Shown piece after piece: positions 28,862 to 38,770 of a DNA stretch of 64,000 nt. The position numbers and the translations under genes were made by a program. Position 1 is the stretch's first letter; every line of letters starts with the position of its first letter. This DNA comes from Paracoccaceae bacterium (GTDB lineage Bacteria; Pseudomonadota; Alphaproteobacteria; Rhodobacterales; Rhodobacteraceae). The DNA is taken from contig JAUYQR010000003.1 in assembly GCA_030697175.1 (NCBI GenBank), forward strand, positions 248,001 through 312,000, read 5' to 3'. The notes beneath the pieces were generated by a model. That model was not told the origin of the DNA. It worked only from the letters and a program-made list of their open reading frames with translations, and searched no databases.

Positions 28862-29645
28862 GTCAGACACGCGGCGGGCCGTGACCGAAACCGACAGCGC
28901 CGTTTCCGTTCGCAATGTGTCGAAGGTCTATGGCGACGTTCAGGCGCTGAAGGATCTGTCGCTGGAATTTCCGCGCGGCGAGCTGACATCGCTTCTGGGG
29001 CCGTCGGGCTGCGGCAAGACCACGCTGCTGAAGATCATCGCGGGGCTCCTGGAGCCTACATCGGGCCAGATCGAGGTGAACGGCGCCAAGGTCACCGGGC
29101 CGGGACCGGACCGGTCATTCGTGTTTCAGGACTTTGCGCTGCTGCCGTGGGCCAGCGTGATCCGCAACGTGGCTTTCGGGCTGGAATTGCGCGGCGTCGC
29201 GAAATCGGAGCGCGAGGCGATTGCCGAGAAATACATCCGCGAGGTCGGTCTGGCGGGGTTCGAGAAGAAGTTCCCGCACCAGCTTTCGGGCGGCATGCGC
29301 CAGCGGGTGGGCCTTGCGCGGGCCTTGTCGGTGAACGCGCAGGTGCTGCTGCTGGACGAACCGTTTTCCGCCGTTGACGAACAGACCCGGCGCAAGTTTC
29401 AGGAGGATCTTCTGGAACTGGTCAAGACCGAGAAGAAGACCTTCATCTTCGTGACCCATTCGATCGAGGAAGCGGTCTACGTATCCGACCAGATCGCCAT
29501 CCTGTTGCCGCGCCCCAGCCGGGTGTCGGAAATCATCCGCCCCTCCAGTTTCCGCGACAAGAGCGTCGACAACATCCGCCGCGACCCCGAATACCTCGAC
29601 ATCGTCGACCGTATCTGGGCCTCGCTGCGCAGCTACGTGGAGTGA
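28842..29645 (+). CDS. ABC transporter ATP-binding protein (NitT/TauT type)
   Basis: 267 aa from the GTG at 28842, chosen for GAAGGG seven bases before it (ATG at 28848 possible). Seen: Walker A GPSGCGKTT, Q-loop FQDFALLPW, signature LSGGMRQRVGLARAL, Walker B VLLLDEPFSAVD and switch His in FVTHSIEEAVY. Powers import by the two adjacent permeases. The start lies inside the end of permease 1, which implies translational coupling. Confidence 0.94.
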   Translation: MDMQPIKSDTRRAVTETDSAVSVRNVSKVYGDVQALKDLSLEFPRGELTSLLGPSGCGKTTLLKIIAGLLEPTSGQIEVNGAKVTGPGPDRSFVFQDFALLPWASVIRNVAFGLELRGVAKSEREAIAEKYIREVGLAGFEKKFPHQLSGGMRQRVGLARALSVNAQVLLLDEPFSAVDEQTRRKFQEDLLELVKTEKKTFIFVTHSIEEAVYVSDQIAILLPRPSRVSEIIRPSSFRDKSVDNIRRDPEYLDIVDRIWASLRSYVE

Positions 29646-29651
29646 GGCGGC

Positions 29652-30404
29652 ATGTATGTTTATGGACACAAGCTGCCCGCGCTGTCGTCGCTGATCCTGT
29701 GGGCGCTCTTGTGGGAGGTGGTCGGACGGCTGGGGCTGACCTTCTTCATCCCGCCGTTTTCGGAAGTGCTGGTGACGCTGGTCGGGCTGATCCCGACACC
29801 GGCGTTCCTGAACGCGCTTTTCGTCACCGCCTATGCGTTTCTTGCGGGCGTGTTCTTCGCCATCGCCATCGGGATTCCGGTGGGCATCCTGATGGGCAAG
29901 AACCGCATTCTGGACGAGCTGCTGCTGCCTTGGGTCAACATCTTTCTGTCGGCCCCGCTGACCGCGCTGGTGCCGGTGCTGATGGTGCTGTTCGGCTTTG
30001 GCACCAGGACGGTGATCATCACGACGGCGTTGTTCGCGATCTGGATCATCATCCTCAACGCCCGCGCCGGGGTGCGGCAGATCAACCGGTCGCTGGTGGA
30101 AATGGCACGCAGTTTTGGCGCCTCGCCGATGGATGCCTTTGTGAAGGTCTATTTCTGGGCGGCGCTGCCGGAAATCCTTGGTGGCGTCAGGATCGGCGTG
30201 ATCCGGGCGGTGAAGGGGGTGATCATCGGGCAACTGCTGATCTCCATCGTCGGGTTCGGCGCGCTGTTCGAGCTTTATTCCAGCAAGTTCCTGATGGCGG
30301 AGTTCTGGGCGGTGCTGACGGTGCTGTTCGGGCTTGCCTTCGCGCTGTCGGAATTCCTGGCCTATCTGGAGCGCAAGGTTTCCTATTACGCAGCGGCGCG
30401 CTAG
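29652..30404 (+). CDS. ABC transporter permease 2 (NitT/TauT type)
   Basis: 250 aa, six bases after the ATPase stop. Seen: hydrophobic helices starting LPALSSLILWALLWEVVGRL and the ATPase-docking loop RSLVEMARSFGASPMDAFVKVYFWAALPEI. Two different permeases in one operon are less usual for this family, where a single permease normally forms a homodimer. Confidence 0.9.
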   Translation: MYVYGHKLPALSSLILWALLWEVVGRLGLTFFIPPFSEVLVTLVGLIPTPAFLNALFVTAYAFLAGVFFAIAIGIPVGILMGKNRILDELLLPWVNIFLSAPLTALVPVLMVLFGFGTRTVIITTALFAIWIIILNARAGVRQINRSLVEMARSFGASPMDAFVKVYFWAALPEILGGVRIGVIRAVKGVIIGQLLISIVGFGALFELYSSKFLMAEFWAVLTVLFGLAFALSEFLAYLERKVSYYAAAR

Positions 30405-30446
30405 ACCCGCGATGCGGCCAGATCCGACCCTGAAGGAACGCATGAA

Positions 30447-31979
30447 ATGACAGCCACAGTTTCCGCCCTGCTTGCCGACAAGGACGCCGGATCGAACGCC
30501 ATCGGCGCGCCGGGGCGCATGTGGCTGAGCTATGGCGCGTTGCGGGCCCTGGCGGCCGAGGTGGAGGCTGATCTGCGCCGCTTCGGGATCGGGGCTGCCG
30601 ACCGGGTGGCGATCGTGCTGCCGAACGGGCCGGAGATGGCCGCCGCCTTTGTGGCAATCGCGCAGGCGGCGGTGACTGCGCCGCTGAACCCGGCCTATCA
30701 GGAAACCGAGTTCAGCTTTTACCTGCAGGACCTGCGGGCCAAGGCCATTGTTGTGCCTGAGGGTTATGACGGGCCGGCGCTTGCGGCGGCGGCATCGCTT
30801 GGCATGGCGATCCTGCGGCTGCACAGCGACCTTGCCGGGCCCGCCGGGCAGTTCCGCCTGACCGGCGCGGCAGGTGCGACGCCTGCGCCGGCGGGCAGGC
30901 CCGGGCCGAACGCGACCGCGCTGATCCTGCACACCTCGGGCACCACGTCGCGGCCGAAGATCGTGCCGCTGCTGCAATCGAACCTTGTCGCATCGGCGGC
31001 CAACATCGGCACCTCGCTGGCGCTGACACCTGCCGACCGCTGCCTGAACGTGATGCCGCTTTTCCACATTCACGGGCTGATCGCTGCCGTCACCGCATCG
31101 CTGGCGGCGGGCGGGTCGGTCTGGTGCGCGCCGGGGTTCGACGCGCTGAAGTTCTTTGCCTGGATGAAAGAGGCAAGGCCCACCTGGTATACCGCCGTTC
31201 CGACGATGCATCAGGCGATCCTGTCGCGCGCCGCCCGCAACCGCGATGTGATCGAGGCGCATCCGCTGCGGTTCCTGCGGTCGTCCTCGGCATCCTTGCC
31301 GGCGCAGGTGATGCTGGAACTGGCCGACACCTTCAAGGCGCCGGTGATCGAGGCTTATGGCATGACCGAGGCGACGCACCAGATGGCCTGCAACCCGCTG
31401 CCGCCGCGCGCGCAGAAGCCGGGGTCGGTCGGGGTGGCGGCTGGCCCGCGTCTGGGCATTGCGCATGAGGTGGAAAACCGGCTGGTCGACGGCACCGGCG
31501 AGGTGGTGATTTCCGGCCCGAACGTGACGCCGGGCTATGAGGGCAATCCGGACGCCAACGCGAAGAACTTTTTCGAGGCCGACGGATTGCGCTGGTTTCG
31601 CACCGGCGATCAGGGTGCCCTCGACGAGGAAGGCTATCTGCGCCTGACCGGGCGGCTGAAGGAGATCATCAACCGCGGCGGCGAAAAGATCAGCCCGCTG
31701 GAGGTGGACGGAGTGCTTCTGGATCACCCCGCCGTGCAGCAGGTGGTGGCCTTTGCGATGCCGCACCCGAAGCTGGGCGAGGAAGTCGCTGCGGCGGTGG
31801 TGCTGCGCGAAGGCCAGAGTGCGACCGAGCGCGAGATCCGCGATTTCTGCGCCGCGCGCATGGCCGATTTCAAGGTGCCGCGCCGGGTGGTTATCCTGGA
31901 CGAGATACCGAAAGGTGCCACGGGCAAGTTGCAGCGCATCGGGCTGGCCGAAAAGCTGGGGCTTGGCCAACCGGCCTGA
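30447..31979 (+). CDS. AMP-forming acyl-CoA synthetase (ligase)
   Basis: 510 aa ANL-superfamily enzyme. Seen: P-loop LHTSGTTSRPKIVPL near residue 160, IEAYGMTEATHQM (A5), WFRTGDQGALDEEGYL (A7), GRLKEIINRGGEKISPLEVD (A8) and catalytic Lys in KGATGKLQR near the C-terminus. The INRGGEKISP variant resembles the oxalyl-CoA/Pcs60-like group, but substrate is not determined. Follows the transporter by 42 bases: most simply it activates the imported carboxylic acid to its CoA thioester. Confidence 0.92.
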   Translation: MTATVSALLADKDAGSNAIGAPGRMWLSYGALRALAAEVEADLRRFGIGAADRVAIVLPNGPEMAAAFVAIAQAAVTAPLNPAYQETEFSFYLQDLRAKAIVVPEGYDGPALAAAASLGMAILRLHSDLAGPAGQFRLTGAAGATPAPAGRPGPNATALILHTSGTTSRPKIVPLLQSNLVASAANIGTSLALTPADRCLNVMPLFHIHGLIAAVTASLAAGGSVWCAPGFDALKFFAWMKEARPTWYTAVPTMHQAILSRAARNRDVIEAHPLRFLRSSSASLPAQVMLELADTFKAPVIEAYGMTEATHQMACNPLPPRAQKPGSVGVAAGPRLGIAHEVENRLVDGTGEVVISGPNVTPGYEGNPDANAKNFFEADGLRWFRTGDQGALDEEGYLRLTGRLKEIINRGGEKISPLEVDGVLLDHPAVQQVVAFAMPHPKLGEEVAAAVVLREGQSATEREIRDFCAARMADFKVPRRVVILDEIPKGATGKLQRIGLAEKLGLGQPA

Positions 31980-32000
31980 GCCGGGCAGAGGGAAGCGGAC

Positions 32001-32978
32001 ATGAAGATCTGTATCTTTGGCGCGGGCGCGATTGGCGGCTACATGGCGGCCAAGCTGGTGCAGGCGGGCGCCGACGTCAGCATCGTGGCGCGCGGCCCGC
32101 ATCTGGCGGCCATTCAGGCGCAGGGCCTGACCCTGCTGGAAGAAGGCGCCAAGCCGGTCACGGTGCCGGTGCGCGCCAGTGCCGAGGCGGCGGACCTTGG
32201 GCCGCAGGACTATGTGATCGTCACGCTGAAAGCCCATTCCGTGCCGCCGGTGGTGGGCCGTATGCACCCGCTGATCGGGCCTGAGACGACAATCGTCAGC
32301 GGCGTGAACGGTGTGCCGTGGTGGTATTTCCACAAGATCGGCGGGCCGCTGGAAGGCACCCGCCTGCAGAGCGTCGATCCGGGCAACGTGCAGTGGAACG
32401 GCTTCGGCCCCGACCGTGTCCTGGGCTGCGTGGTCTACCCGGCGGCAGAGGTCAGCCAGCCCGGCACCATCCGCCATATCGAGGGCAACCGGTTTTCGCT
32501 GGGCGAGCCTGACGGATCGAAATCCGACCGCGCGGTGGCCCTGTCGCAGGCGTTGCAGGCGGCGGGGTTGAAGGCACCGGTGCGGCCCCGGTTGCGGGAT
32601 GAAATCTGGGTCAAGCTGTGGGGCAACCTGTCGTTCAACCCGATCTCGGCCTTGACCCATGCCACGCTGGATGTGCTGTGCACCGATCCCGGCACCCGCG
32701 ACGTGGCACGGCGCATGATGATCGAGGCGCAGCAGATCGCGGAAAAGCTGGGCGTCAGTTTCCCGATCGACGTGGAGCGCCGGATCGACGGCGGCGCTGC
32801 GGTCGGCGCGCATCGCACGTCGATGCTGCAAGACCTTGACGCCGGGCGACCGCTGGAGATCGACGCGCTGGTCGGATCGGTTCAGGAATTGGGCCGGATC
32901 ACCGGCACGCCGACCCCGACGGTGGACACCGTCCTTGCGCTGGTCGCGCTGCGTGGCCGGGTTGCGGGGCTTTACTGA
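32001..32978 (+). CDS. 2-dehydropantoate 2-reductase (PanE/ApbA) family protein
   Basis: 325 aa. Seen: NADP-binding IFGAGAIGGYMAAKLVQAG at the N-terminus, VTLKAHSV, and the catalytic-Lys helix region RDEIWVKLWGNLSFNP with conserved Asn and the terminal domain THATLDVLCTDPG. Full-length for PanE, though such paralogues in catabolic operons often reduce other 2-oxo acids, so a role in pantothenate synthesis is not implied. Last gene of the GntR-headed cluster, 21 bases after the ligase. Confidence 0.88.
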   Translation: MKICIFGAGAIGGYMAAKLVQAGADVSIVARGPHLAAIQAQGLTLLEEGAKPVTVPVRASAEAADLGPQDYVIVTLKAHSVPPVVGRMHPLIGPETTIVSGVNGVPWWYFHKIGGPLEGTRLQSVDPGNVQWNGFGPDRVLGCVVYPAAEVSQPGTIRHIEGNRFSLGEPDGSKSDRAVALSQALQAAGLKAPVRPRLRDEIWVKLWGNLSFNPISALTHATLDVLCTDPGTRDVARRMMIEAQQIAEKLGVSFPIDVERRIDGGAAVGAHRTSMLQDLDAGRPLEIDALVGSVQELGRITGTPTPTVDTVLALVALRGRVAGLY

Positions 32979-33086
32979 CGTCGCGGGACGCGCAGACACC
33001 TGTGAGGATCGGATGCGAAAGATCGTTGGCACCACGCCTGGCGCAGATCCTGAACCGACTGTCCTTGCGGTCGTCGGGTCGCGGAA

Positions 33087-34031
33087 GTGACACCTTTTCG
33101 CATCGCCATTGTCGGGGCGGGCATCGCCGGTCTGGCCTGCGCCCGGGATCTGCTCGAGGCTGGTCTGGCCCCGGTGATCTTTGACAAAGGCCGTGGCATT
33201 GGCGGCAGGCTGGCCACCCGGCGGGCCGAGGATGGGCTGCAGTTCGACCACGGCGCGCCTTGTGTCATGGCCACGGACGCTGGCTTTGCCGAAGTGCTGA
33301 GGCAGGCGGAGGTGGACGGGGCCGCCGCGCCCTGCCCCACCGAGACGGGGGGATTTGTCGGGTTGCCCGGCATGTCGGGCCTTGCAAGACATCTTGGCCG
33401 CGGGGTTGAGATCCGCACCGGCGTGGCGGTCGGCGCGGTGACGGGCGACGGCGACGGCTGGCGGGTTATCTGTGGCGACCGCTCGCAGGTCTTTGACCGT
33501 GTCATCCTGACCTTGCCTGCCCCGCAGATCCTGCGGCTGCTTGGCACCGATCACAGCTTGACCGCAGATGTGGGCGCAGATCTGGACGCAATTCTGGACG
33601 TCGTCCGGATCGACCCCTGCCTGACGCTGATGGCGGCCTTTGCGGGATACTCTGACGCTGGCCCCTGCCCGCCCGACCTGCGGCAGATCACGCTGGACAG
33701 CGCCAAGCCCGGGCGGGATCGCCGCCTGCAAGCCTGGGTCGCACACGCCACCCCGGAGTTCAGCCGCCGCCATCTGGAACGTGAGATGACCGAGGTTGCG
33801 GGGCTGATGCTGCCGATGCTTTGCGCCAGTATCGGGCGGGCGCCTGCCGAAGCGGTGCATGCCGTGGCGCATCGCTGGCGCTATGCGCAAGTGGACCGCG
33901 CCTTGGGTCGCCCCTTTGTGACCGGCCCGTCAGGTGGACTTTACCTGGGCGGTGACTGGTGTCTGGGGCCGATGGCGGAACACGCCTGGACCAGCGGGCG
34001 CGCGATTGCGGCTGACATCCTGCGCAACTAG
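33087..34031 (+). CDS. FAD-dependent oxidoreductase, renalase/amine-oxidase-like
   Basis: 314 aa from a GTG at 33087; no convincing ribosome site. Seen: the N-terminal Rossmann fold AIVGAGIAGLACARDL followed by the FAD motif DKGRGIGGRLATRRAEDGLQ, DHGAPCVM, and the C-terminal FAD closure GLYLGGDWCLGPMAEHAWTSG. The order resembles renalase-like NAD(P)H oxidases. Separated from the upstream cluster by 108 bases and convergent with matB, so probably an independent gene. Confidence 0.87.
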   Translation: MTPFRIAIVGAGIAGLACARDLLEAGLAPVIFDKGRGIGGRLATRRAEDGLQFDHGAPCVMATDAGFAEVLRQAEVDGAAAPCPTETGGFVGLPGMSGLARHLGRGVEIRTGVAVGAVTGDGDGWRVICGDRSQVFDRVILTLPAPQILRLLGTDHSLTADVGADLDAILDVVRIDPCLTLMAAFAGYSDAGPCPPDLRQITLDSAKPGRDRRLQAWVAHATPEFSRRHLEREMTEVAGLMLPMLCASIGRAPAEAVHAVAHRWRYAQVDRALGRPFVTGPSGGLYLGGDWCLGPMAEHAWTSGRAIAADILRN

Positions 34032-34049
34032 CGCGGCCTTAGGTCTGGG

Positions 34050-35558
34050 TCACGCGCCGCCTGCGAACCGGTCCCGCAACAGGTTCTTTTGCACCTTGCC
34101 CATCGTGTTGCGGGGCAATGCGTCGACAAAGACCACCCGGCTTGGCCGCTTGAACCGGGCCAGCCGCCCCTCCAGCGCCTTCGTGACATCGGCTTCGGTC
34201 AGGTGAGGCTGCCCGGTGGGCACCACGACGGCGGTCACCGCCTCGCCGAAATCCTTGTGCGGCACGCCGATCACGGCGGATTCTAGCACACCGTCGATAT
34301 CGTCGATCTCGGCCTCCACCTCTTTGGGGTAGACGTTGTAGCCGCCGGTGATGATCAGATCCTTGGCCCGCCCGACGATGTGGACATAGCCCTTGTCGTC
34401 GATCCGCCCCAGATCGCCGGTGATGAAAAAGCCGTTCGCGCGCAGTTCCGCGGCGGTCTTTTCCGGCATCCGCCAATAGCCCTTGAAGACGTTGGCGCCG
34501 CGCACCTCGATCATCCCGATCTCGCCTTGCGGGAGGTGCGCGCCGGTATCGGGGTCGGTCACGATGACCTCGGTTCCCGGCAGGGGCAGGCCCACGGTGC
34601 CGGCCACCCGGGCGCCGTCACAGGGGTTCGAGGTGTTCATGTTGGTTTCGGTCATGCCATAGCGCTCAAGGATCGCGTGACCGGTGCGTGCCTGCCATTC
34701 GCGGTGCGTTTCGGCCAGAAGCGGGGCTGAACCGGAGATGAAAAGCCGCATCCGCGCTGTCGCGGCGGCATCGAGCGTGGCGGACTCCAGAAGCCGGACA
34801 TAAAAGGTCGGCACGCCCATCAAGACGGTCGCCCGCGCCATCAGACCAAGGACGCGGCCTGGGTCGAATTTTGGCAATAGAACCATCGACGCGCCGGAAA
34901 ACAGGGTGACATTGGTCGCCACGAAGAGGCCGTGGGTGTGAAAGATCGGCAAGGCGTGGATCAGCACGTCGGCCTTGGTGAAACGCCAGGCGTCGCGCAG
35001 CGTGAGGGCGTTCGACACCAGATTGCCATGCGTCAGCATCGCGCCCTTCGACCGCCCCGTGGTGCCCGAGGTGTAGAGCAGCGCTGCCAGATCATCCGCG
35101 TCGCGCGGCACGGTGGCGAAATCAGGGGACGTGTTCGCTGCGGCATCGGGCAGGCTGCCGCGGCCATTGGCATCCAGCGTCGCACGGCGCGCACCGGTCT
35201 GTTCGGCAATCGCGGCCAGTTCAGCGGCACGGGCTGGGTCGCAGACCAGAAGCGCCGGTTCGGCATCGCCGATGAAATAGGCGACCTCTGCCACGGTGTA
35301 GGCAGTGTTCAGCGGCAGGAACACCGCGCCCGCGCGGACGGTCGCAAGGTAGAGGATGATCGCCTCGGGCGACTTTTCGACCTGCACGGCAACGCGGTCG
35401 CCGGGCCTTACCCCCAAGCCGATGAGCGCGTTGGCCATCTGGCCGGTGCGGGCCACCAGATCGGCGTAGGTGATGCGGTCGCCCGCCGGAGTTTCGATCG
35501 CGGTGGCGGCGGCATCGGTGATCGAGCGGGAGAGGATGTCGAACAGGTTCGCGCTCAT
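34050..35558 (-). CDS. matB: Malonyl-CoA synthetase
   Basis: 502 aa ANL-superfamily ligase that makes malonyl-CoA from malonate, CoA and ATP. Seen: LLYTSGTTGRSKGAMLTHGN, LERYGMTETNMNTSNP, FFITGDLGRIDDKGYVHIVG, AKDLIITGGYNVYPKEVEAE and the C-terminal LPRNTMGKVQKN. The ERYGMTETNMNTSNP and ARFKRPSRV segments are those of MatB rather than of general acyl-CoA ligases. No malonyl-CoA decarboxylase or transporter gene lies next to it. Divergent region to its right (35559-35623) is very short, so it may follow the RND pump transcript. Confidence 0.92.
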   Translation of the reverse strand: MSANLFDILSRSITDAAATAIETPAGDRITYADLVARTGQMANALIGLGVRPGDRVAVQVEKSPEAIILYLATVRAGAVFLPLNTAYTVAEVAYFIGDAEPALLVCDPARAAELAAIAEQTGARRATLDANGRGSLPDAAANTSPDFATVPRDADDLAALLYTSGTTGRSKGAMLTHGNLVSNALTLRDAWRFTKADVLIHALPIFHTHGLFVATNVTLFSGASMVLLPKFDPGRVLGLMARATVLMGVPTFYVRLLESATLDAAATARMRLFISGSAPLLAETHREWQARTGHAILERYGMTETNMNTSNPCDGARVAGTVGLPLPGTEVIVTDPDTGAHLPQGEIGMIEVRGANVFKGYWRMPEKTAAELRANGFFITGDLGRIDDKGYVHIVGRAKDLIITGGYNVYPKEVEAEIDDIDGVLESAVIGVPHKDFGEAVTAVVVPTGQPHLTEADVTKALEGRLARFKRPSRVVFVDALPRNTMGKVQKNLLRDRFAGGA

Positions 35559-35623
35559 TGCACACTCCTTGGCTGCGGCAAGGTATGTCGCGGCGTCAGG
35601 GTCTTCGCAACGGTGATGTTGGG

Positions 35624-38600
35624 CTATTCGGCGGGATGGTCACGCAAGGCGGCGCCCCGAAGTTCAGCCTGCAGAAGCTCTGTTTCGGCCGCCCTTGGCC
35701 GCGCGAAACCGGCCAAGAGGAGGTAGGCAACGGGTGTGATGTAAAGCGTGGCCAAGGTGGCAAGGCCGAGGCCGCCGACGATGATCCAGCCCAGCACTTC
35801 GCGCGCCTCGGCGCCGGCCCCTTGCGCGAGAACCAGAGGCAACCCCCCGAGCACCGTGGCGACCATCGTCATCATCACCGGCCGCAACCGGACGGTGGCG
35901 GCCTGTTCGATCGCGTCACGGACCGTTGCGCCACGCTCGCGCAGTTGATCGGCAAATTCGACGATGAGAATCCCGTTCTTGGCCATGATACCGACCAACA
36001 GCACCAGCCCGATCTGGGAATAGACGTTCAGACTGCCGCCGGTCAGCAACAGGGCGAAGATCGCGCAAGCCAGCCCCAGTGGCACGGTGGCCATCACGAT
36101 CACGGCGGAGACGAAGCTTTCGAACTGCGCCGCCAACACCAGAAACACCACGGCAAGCGCAATTGCGAAGGTCACCAGCAAGCCCGACGAGGTTTCGCCA
36201 AGCGTCGCCGCCTCGGCCAGCGGAACAAGGCGCATGTCTTCGGCCAGAACGCCGTCCGACAGGGCCTGCAATTCGGCCAGCGCTTCGCCCAAGGCAAAGT
36301 CTGGCGTCAGCCCGGCGCTGATCGGGACCGACCGGCGCTGCGCCTCGCGGCCAAGTTCCGGCGCCACCGCCCGCTCGGTCAGCGTCGCGAAGGAGGACAC
36401 CGGCACCATGTTGCCATCGCGCGATGCGACGAAGGTGCGTTCCAGATCGCCGGGATCGTTGACCGGATCGGAGGTGGAGACGAGGCGGATGTCGAAGCTG
36501 TCGTCATCCACAAACAGCGTGCCGACGGTGCGGCCGTCAAGCACCGCCTGGAAGGCCTCGCCGAGGCCGTCGATCGACACCCCGAGATCCTCGGCCCGGC
36601 TGCGGTCGATCTCGACGAAAAGCTGCGGCTGGGTGGTGTCATAGCCAAGCCTGACCTGACCAAAGCGCGGGTCTTTCTCCATCCGGTCGACGAGGGTGCG
36701 CGCAACCTCGGCGAGACGCCCGTAATCATCACCGACGAGCGCCACGGAAAGCCCCTGCCCTGCCCCGCGGATGCCAAGCGAGTTTGGCTGGATGGCAAAG
36801 GTGCGAACCCCGATCACGCCGCGCAGCTTGCCATTGAGTTCATCCGCGATGGCCTGCTGGCTGCGCGCCCGATCGGCCCAGTTGGCCAGCGTCACCACGA
36901 TGAAGCCCCGGTTGTCCGACCCGCCCATGCCCGCGATGGCAAAGACGCTGGTCACCTCGCCCGACGCACGCAGGGGTTCGACCAGCGCCTCGATCTCGCG
37001 CATCTTGCCGTCGGTATACTCCAGCGATGCCCCCTGTGGCGCCTGCACCGACAACAGGATCGCCGCGCGGTCTTCGCTTGGGGTCAGTTCCTGGCGAAGC
37101 GAGGCCATGCTTGCCACCGCCAGCGCGGCGAACAGCAAAGCCACCGCCACCGCCACGACCGGCGCGGCGAGGCACAGCCGCAAGGTCTTGGCGTAGGCCC
37201 GCGCCAGCGCCTCGCCGACCGAGGTCATCACGCCCCGGCTTTCGACATGGGGTTTCAGGAGACGCGCGGCCAGCACCGGGCAAAGCGTCAGCGCCGTCAC
37301 CGACGACAGCAGCACCGCAATCGCCAGCGTGAAGCCGAACTCGCGGAACAGACCGCCGGTCTGGCCCGGCAGGAACGACAGCGGAATGAACACCGCCGCC
37401 AGCGTGGTGGTGGTGGCGAGGACGGCAAAGAACACCTGCCGGGTGCCGAGGACTGCCGCAGCCCGCGCGCCCATGCCTTCGGACCTTCGGCGGACGATGT
37501 TTTCCAGAACCACGATTGCGTCGTCGACGACAAGGCCGGTTGCCAGAACCAAGGCCAGGAGGGTCATGATGTTGATCGAAAAGCCGACCAGCCAGATCGC
37601 CGCCAACGTGCCGACCAGCGCCACCGGCATCGCGATGACCGGGATCAGCGTCGCCCGGGCGTCGCGCAGGAAGATGTAGATCACCGCCGTGACGATCAGC
37701 ACCGAAAGGCCCAGTGCAAGTTCAACCTCGTGGATCGCGCCGTCGATGAAATCGGCGCTGTCCGAGGTGACAAACATCTGCACGTCATCGGGCAACAGCG
37801 GTTGCAGATCGGCGACCACCTGCCGCACCGCCTTTGAGATTGCCAGCGTGTTGCCGTTGGCCTGCCGGATGATCCCGAGACCGATGCCGGTCTGGCCGTT
37901 TGCCCGCAGCACCGATGCGCCCGGTTCGGGGCCGAGCGTTACCTGCGCCACGTCACCAAGTTTCACGTCGCCAGCGATGCTGAGCGCCTCGATTTCCTCC
38001 ACCGTGCGGATTGCAGCGGTGGTGCGCACCTGCAGGCTTTGCCGGTCGGAGCTGAGCGCGCCGGCGGGGCTGTCGAAGGCCGCGTCACCGAGGACAGCCC
38101 GCAGGTCGGCAAGTGTCAGCCCGCGCGCGGCAAGTTGCATCAGGTTCACGTCCACCCGGAACGCCAGTTCCCTGTCGCCGAAGATCTGCAGGTCGGCCAC
38201 GCCGGGGGCCGACAGCAGGCGGCTTTCGGCAAGGTCGCGGATCAGCGTGGTCAACTCGTCTGCCGTGCGCCGCGACGAGGTGACGGCAATCCGCAGGATG
38301 GCATCGGAATCGGCATCGGACTTGACCACACGCGGCGCTTCGGCGGCATCTGGAAGCGTGTTCGTCACCCGCGCCACGGCATCGCGCAGGTCGGTCGCGG
38401 CCACGTCGAGTTCGACATCGTCACGGAATTCGACGGTCACGCGGCTGGACCCGAACCGCGACGAGGATGAGATCGACTTTACTCCGGCAATCCGGCTGAC
38501 CGCACCTTCGACCACCGCCGTCACCTCGCGGTCGATGGTTTCCGGTGCTGCGCCGGGATAGGCGGTCGAGACCGAAACCACCGGGCGGTCCACATCCGGC

Positions 38601-38767
38601 AGCTCGCGGACATCGGCGCCCAGAAGCCCGGCCAGCCCGGCAATGACGATCAGCGCGTTCAGCACGAAGGCAAGGATCGGGCGGCGGATGAACAGCGCGG
38701 TTCCGCTGCCGAGGGCCGCAGGATCGGCCGCAGGATCGGCGCCAGTTTCGTCCGGGGTGCGCGGCAT
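35624..38767 (-). CDS. RND efflux permease (HAE1-type)
   Basis: 1047 aa inner-membrane trimeric pump. Seen: N-terminal helix FIRRPILAFVLNALIVIAGL, the periplasmic porter opening ELPDVDRPVVSVSTAYPGAAPE, the helix 4 proton-relay segment LALVLATGLVVDDAIVVLEN with paired Asp, and the second-half repeat LVGIMAKNGILIVEFADQLR. Length is normal. Together with the adaptor ahead of it (three-base gap) it forms an export unit for drugs or lipophilic compounds; no outer-membrane channel gene is present locally. Confidence 0.94.
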   Translation of the reverse strand: MPRTPDETGADPAADPAALGSGTALFIRRPILAFVLNALIVIAGLAGLLGADVRELPDVDRPVVSVSTAYPGAAPETIDREVTAVVEGAVSRIAGVKSISSSSRFGSSRVTVEFRDDVELDVAATDLRDAVARVTNTLPDAAEAPRVVKSDADSDAILRIAVTSSRRTADELTTLIRDLAESRLLSAPGVADLQIFGDRELAFRVDVNLMQLAARGLTLADLRAVLGDAAFDSPAGALSSDRQSLQVRTTAAIRTVEEIEALSIAGDVKLGDVAQVTLGPEPGASVLRANGQTGIGLGIIRQANGNTLAISKAVRQVVADLQPLLPDDVQMFVTSDSADFIDGAIHEVELALGLSVLIVTAVIYIFLRDARATLIPVIAMPVALVGTLAAIWLVGFSINIMTLLALVLATGLVVDDAIVVLENIVRRRSEGMGARAAAVLGTRQVFFAVLATTTTLAAVFIPLSFLPGQTGGLFREFGFTLAIAVLLSSVTALTLCPVLAARLLKPHVESRGVMTSVGEALARAYAKTLRLCLAAPVVAVAVALLFAALAVASMASLRQELTPSEDRAAILLSVQAPQGASLEYTDGKMREIEALVEPLRASGEVTSVFAIAGMGGSDNRGFIVVTLANWADRARSQQAIADELNGKLRGVIGVRTFAIQPNSLGIRGAGQGLSVALVGDDYGRLAEVARTLVDRMEKDPRFGQVRLGYDTTQPQLFVEIDRSRAEDLGVSIDGLGEAFQAVLDGRTVGTLFVDDDSFDIRLVSTSDPVNDPGDLERTFVASRDGNMVPVSSFATLTERAVAPELGREAQRRSVPISAGLTPDFALGEALAELQALSDGVLAEDMRLVPLAEAATLGETSSGLLVTFAIALAVVFLVLAAQFESFVSAVIVMATVPLGLACAIFALLLTGGSLNVYSQIGLVLLVGIMAKNGILIVEFADQLRERGATVRDAIEQAATVRLRPVMMTMVATVLGGLPLVLAQGAGAEAREVLGWIIVGGLGLATLATLYITPVAYLLLAGFARPRAAETELLQAELRGAALRDHPAE

Positions 38768-38770
38768 GGG

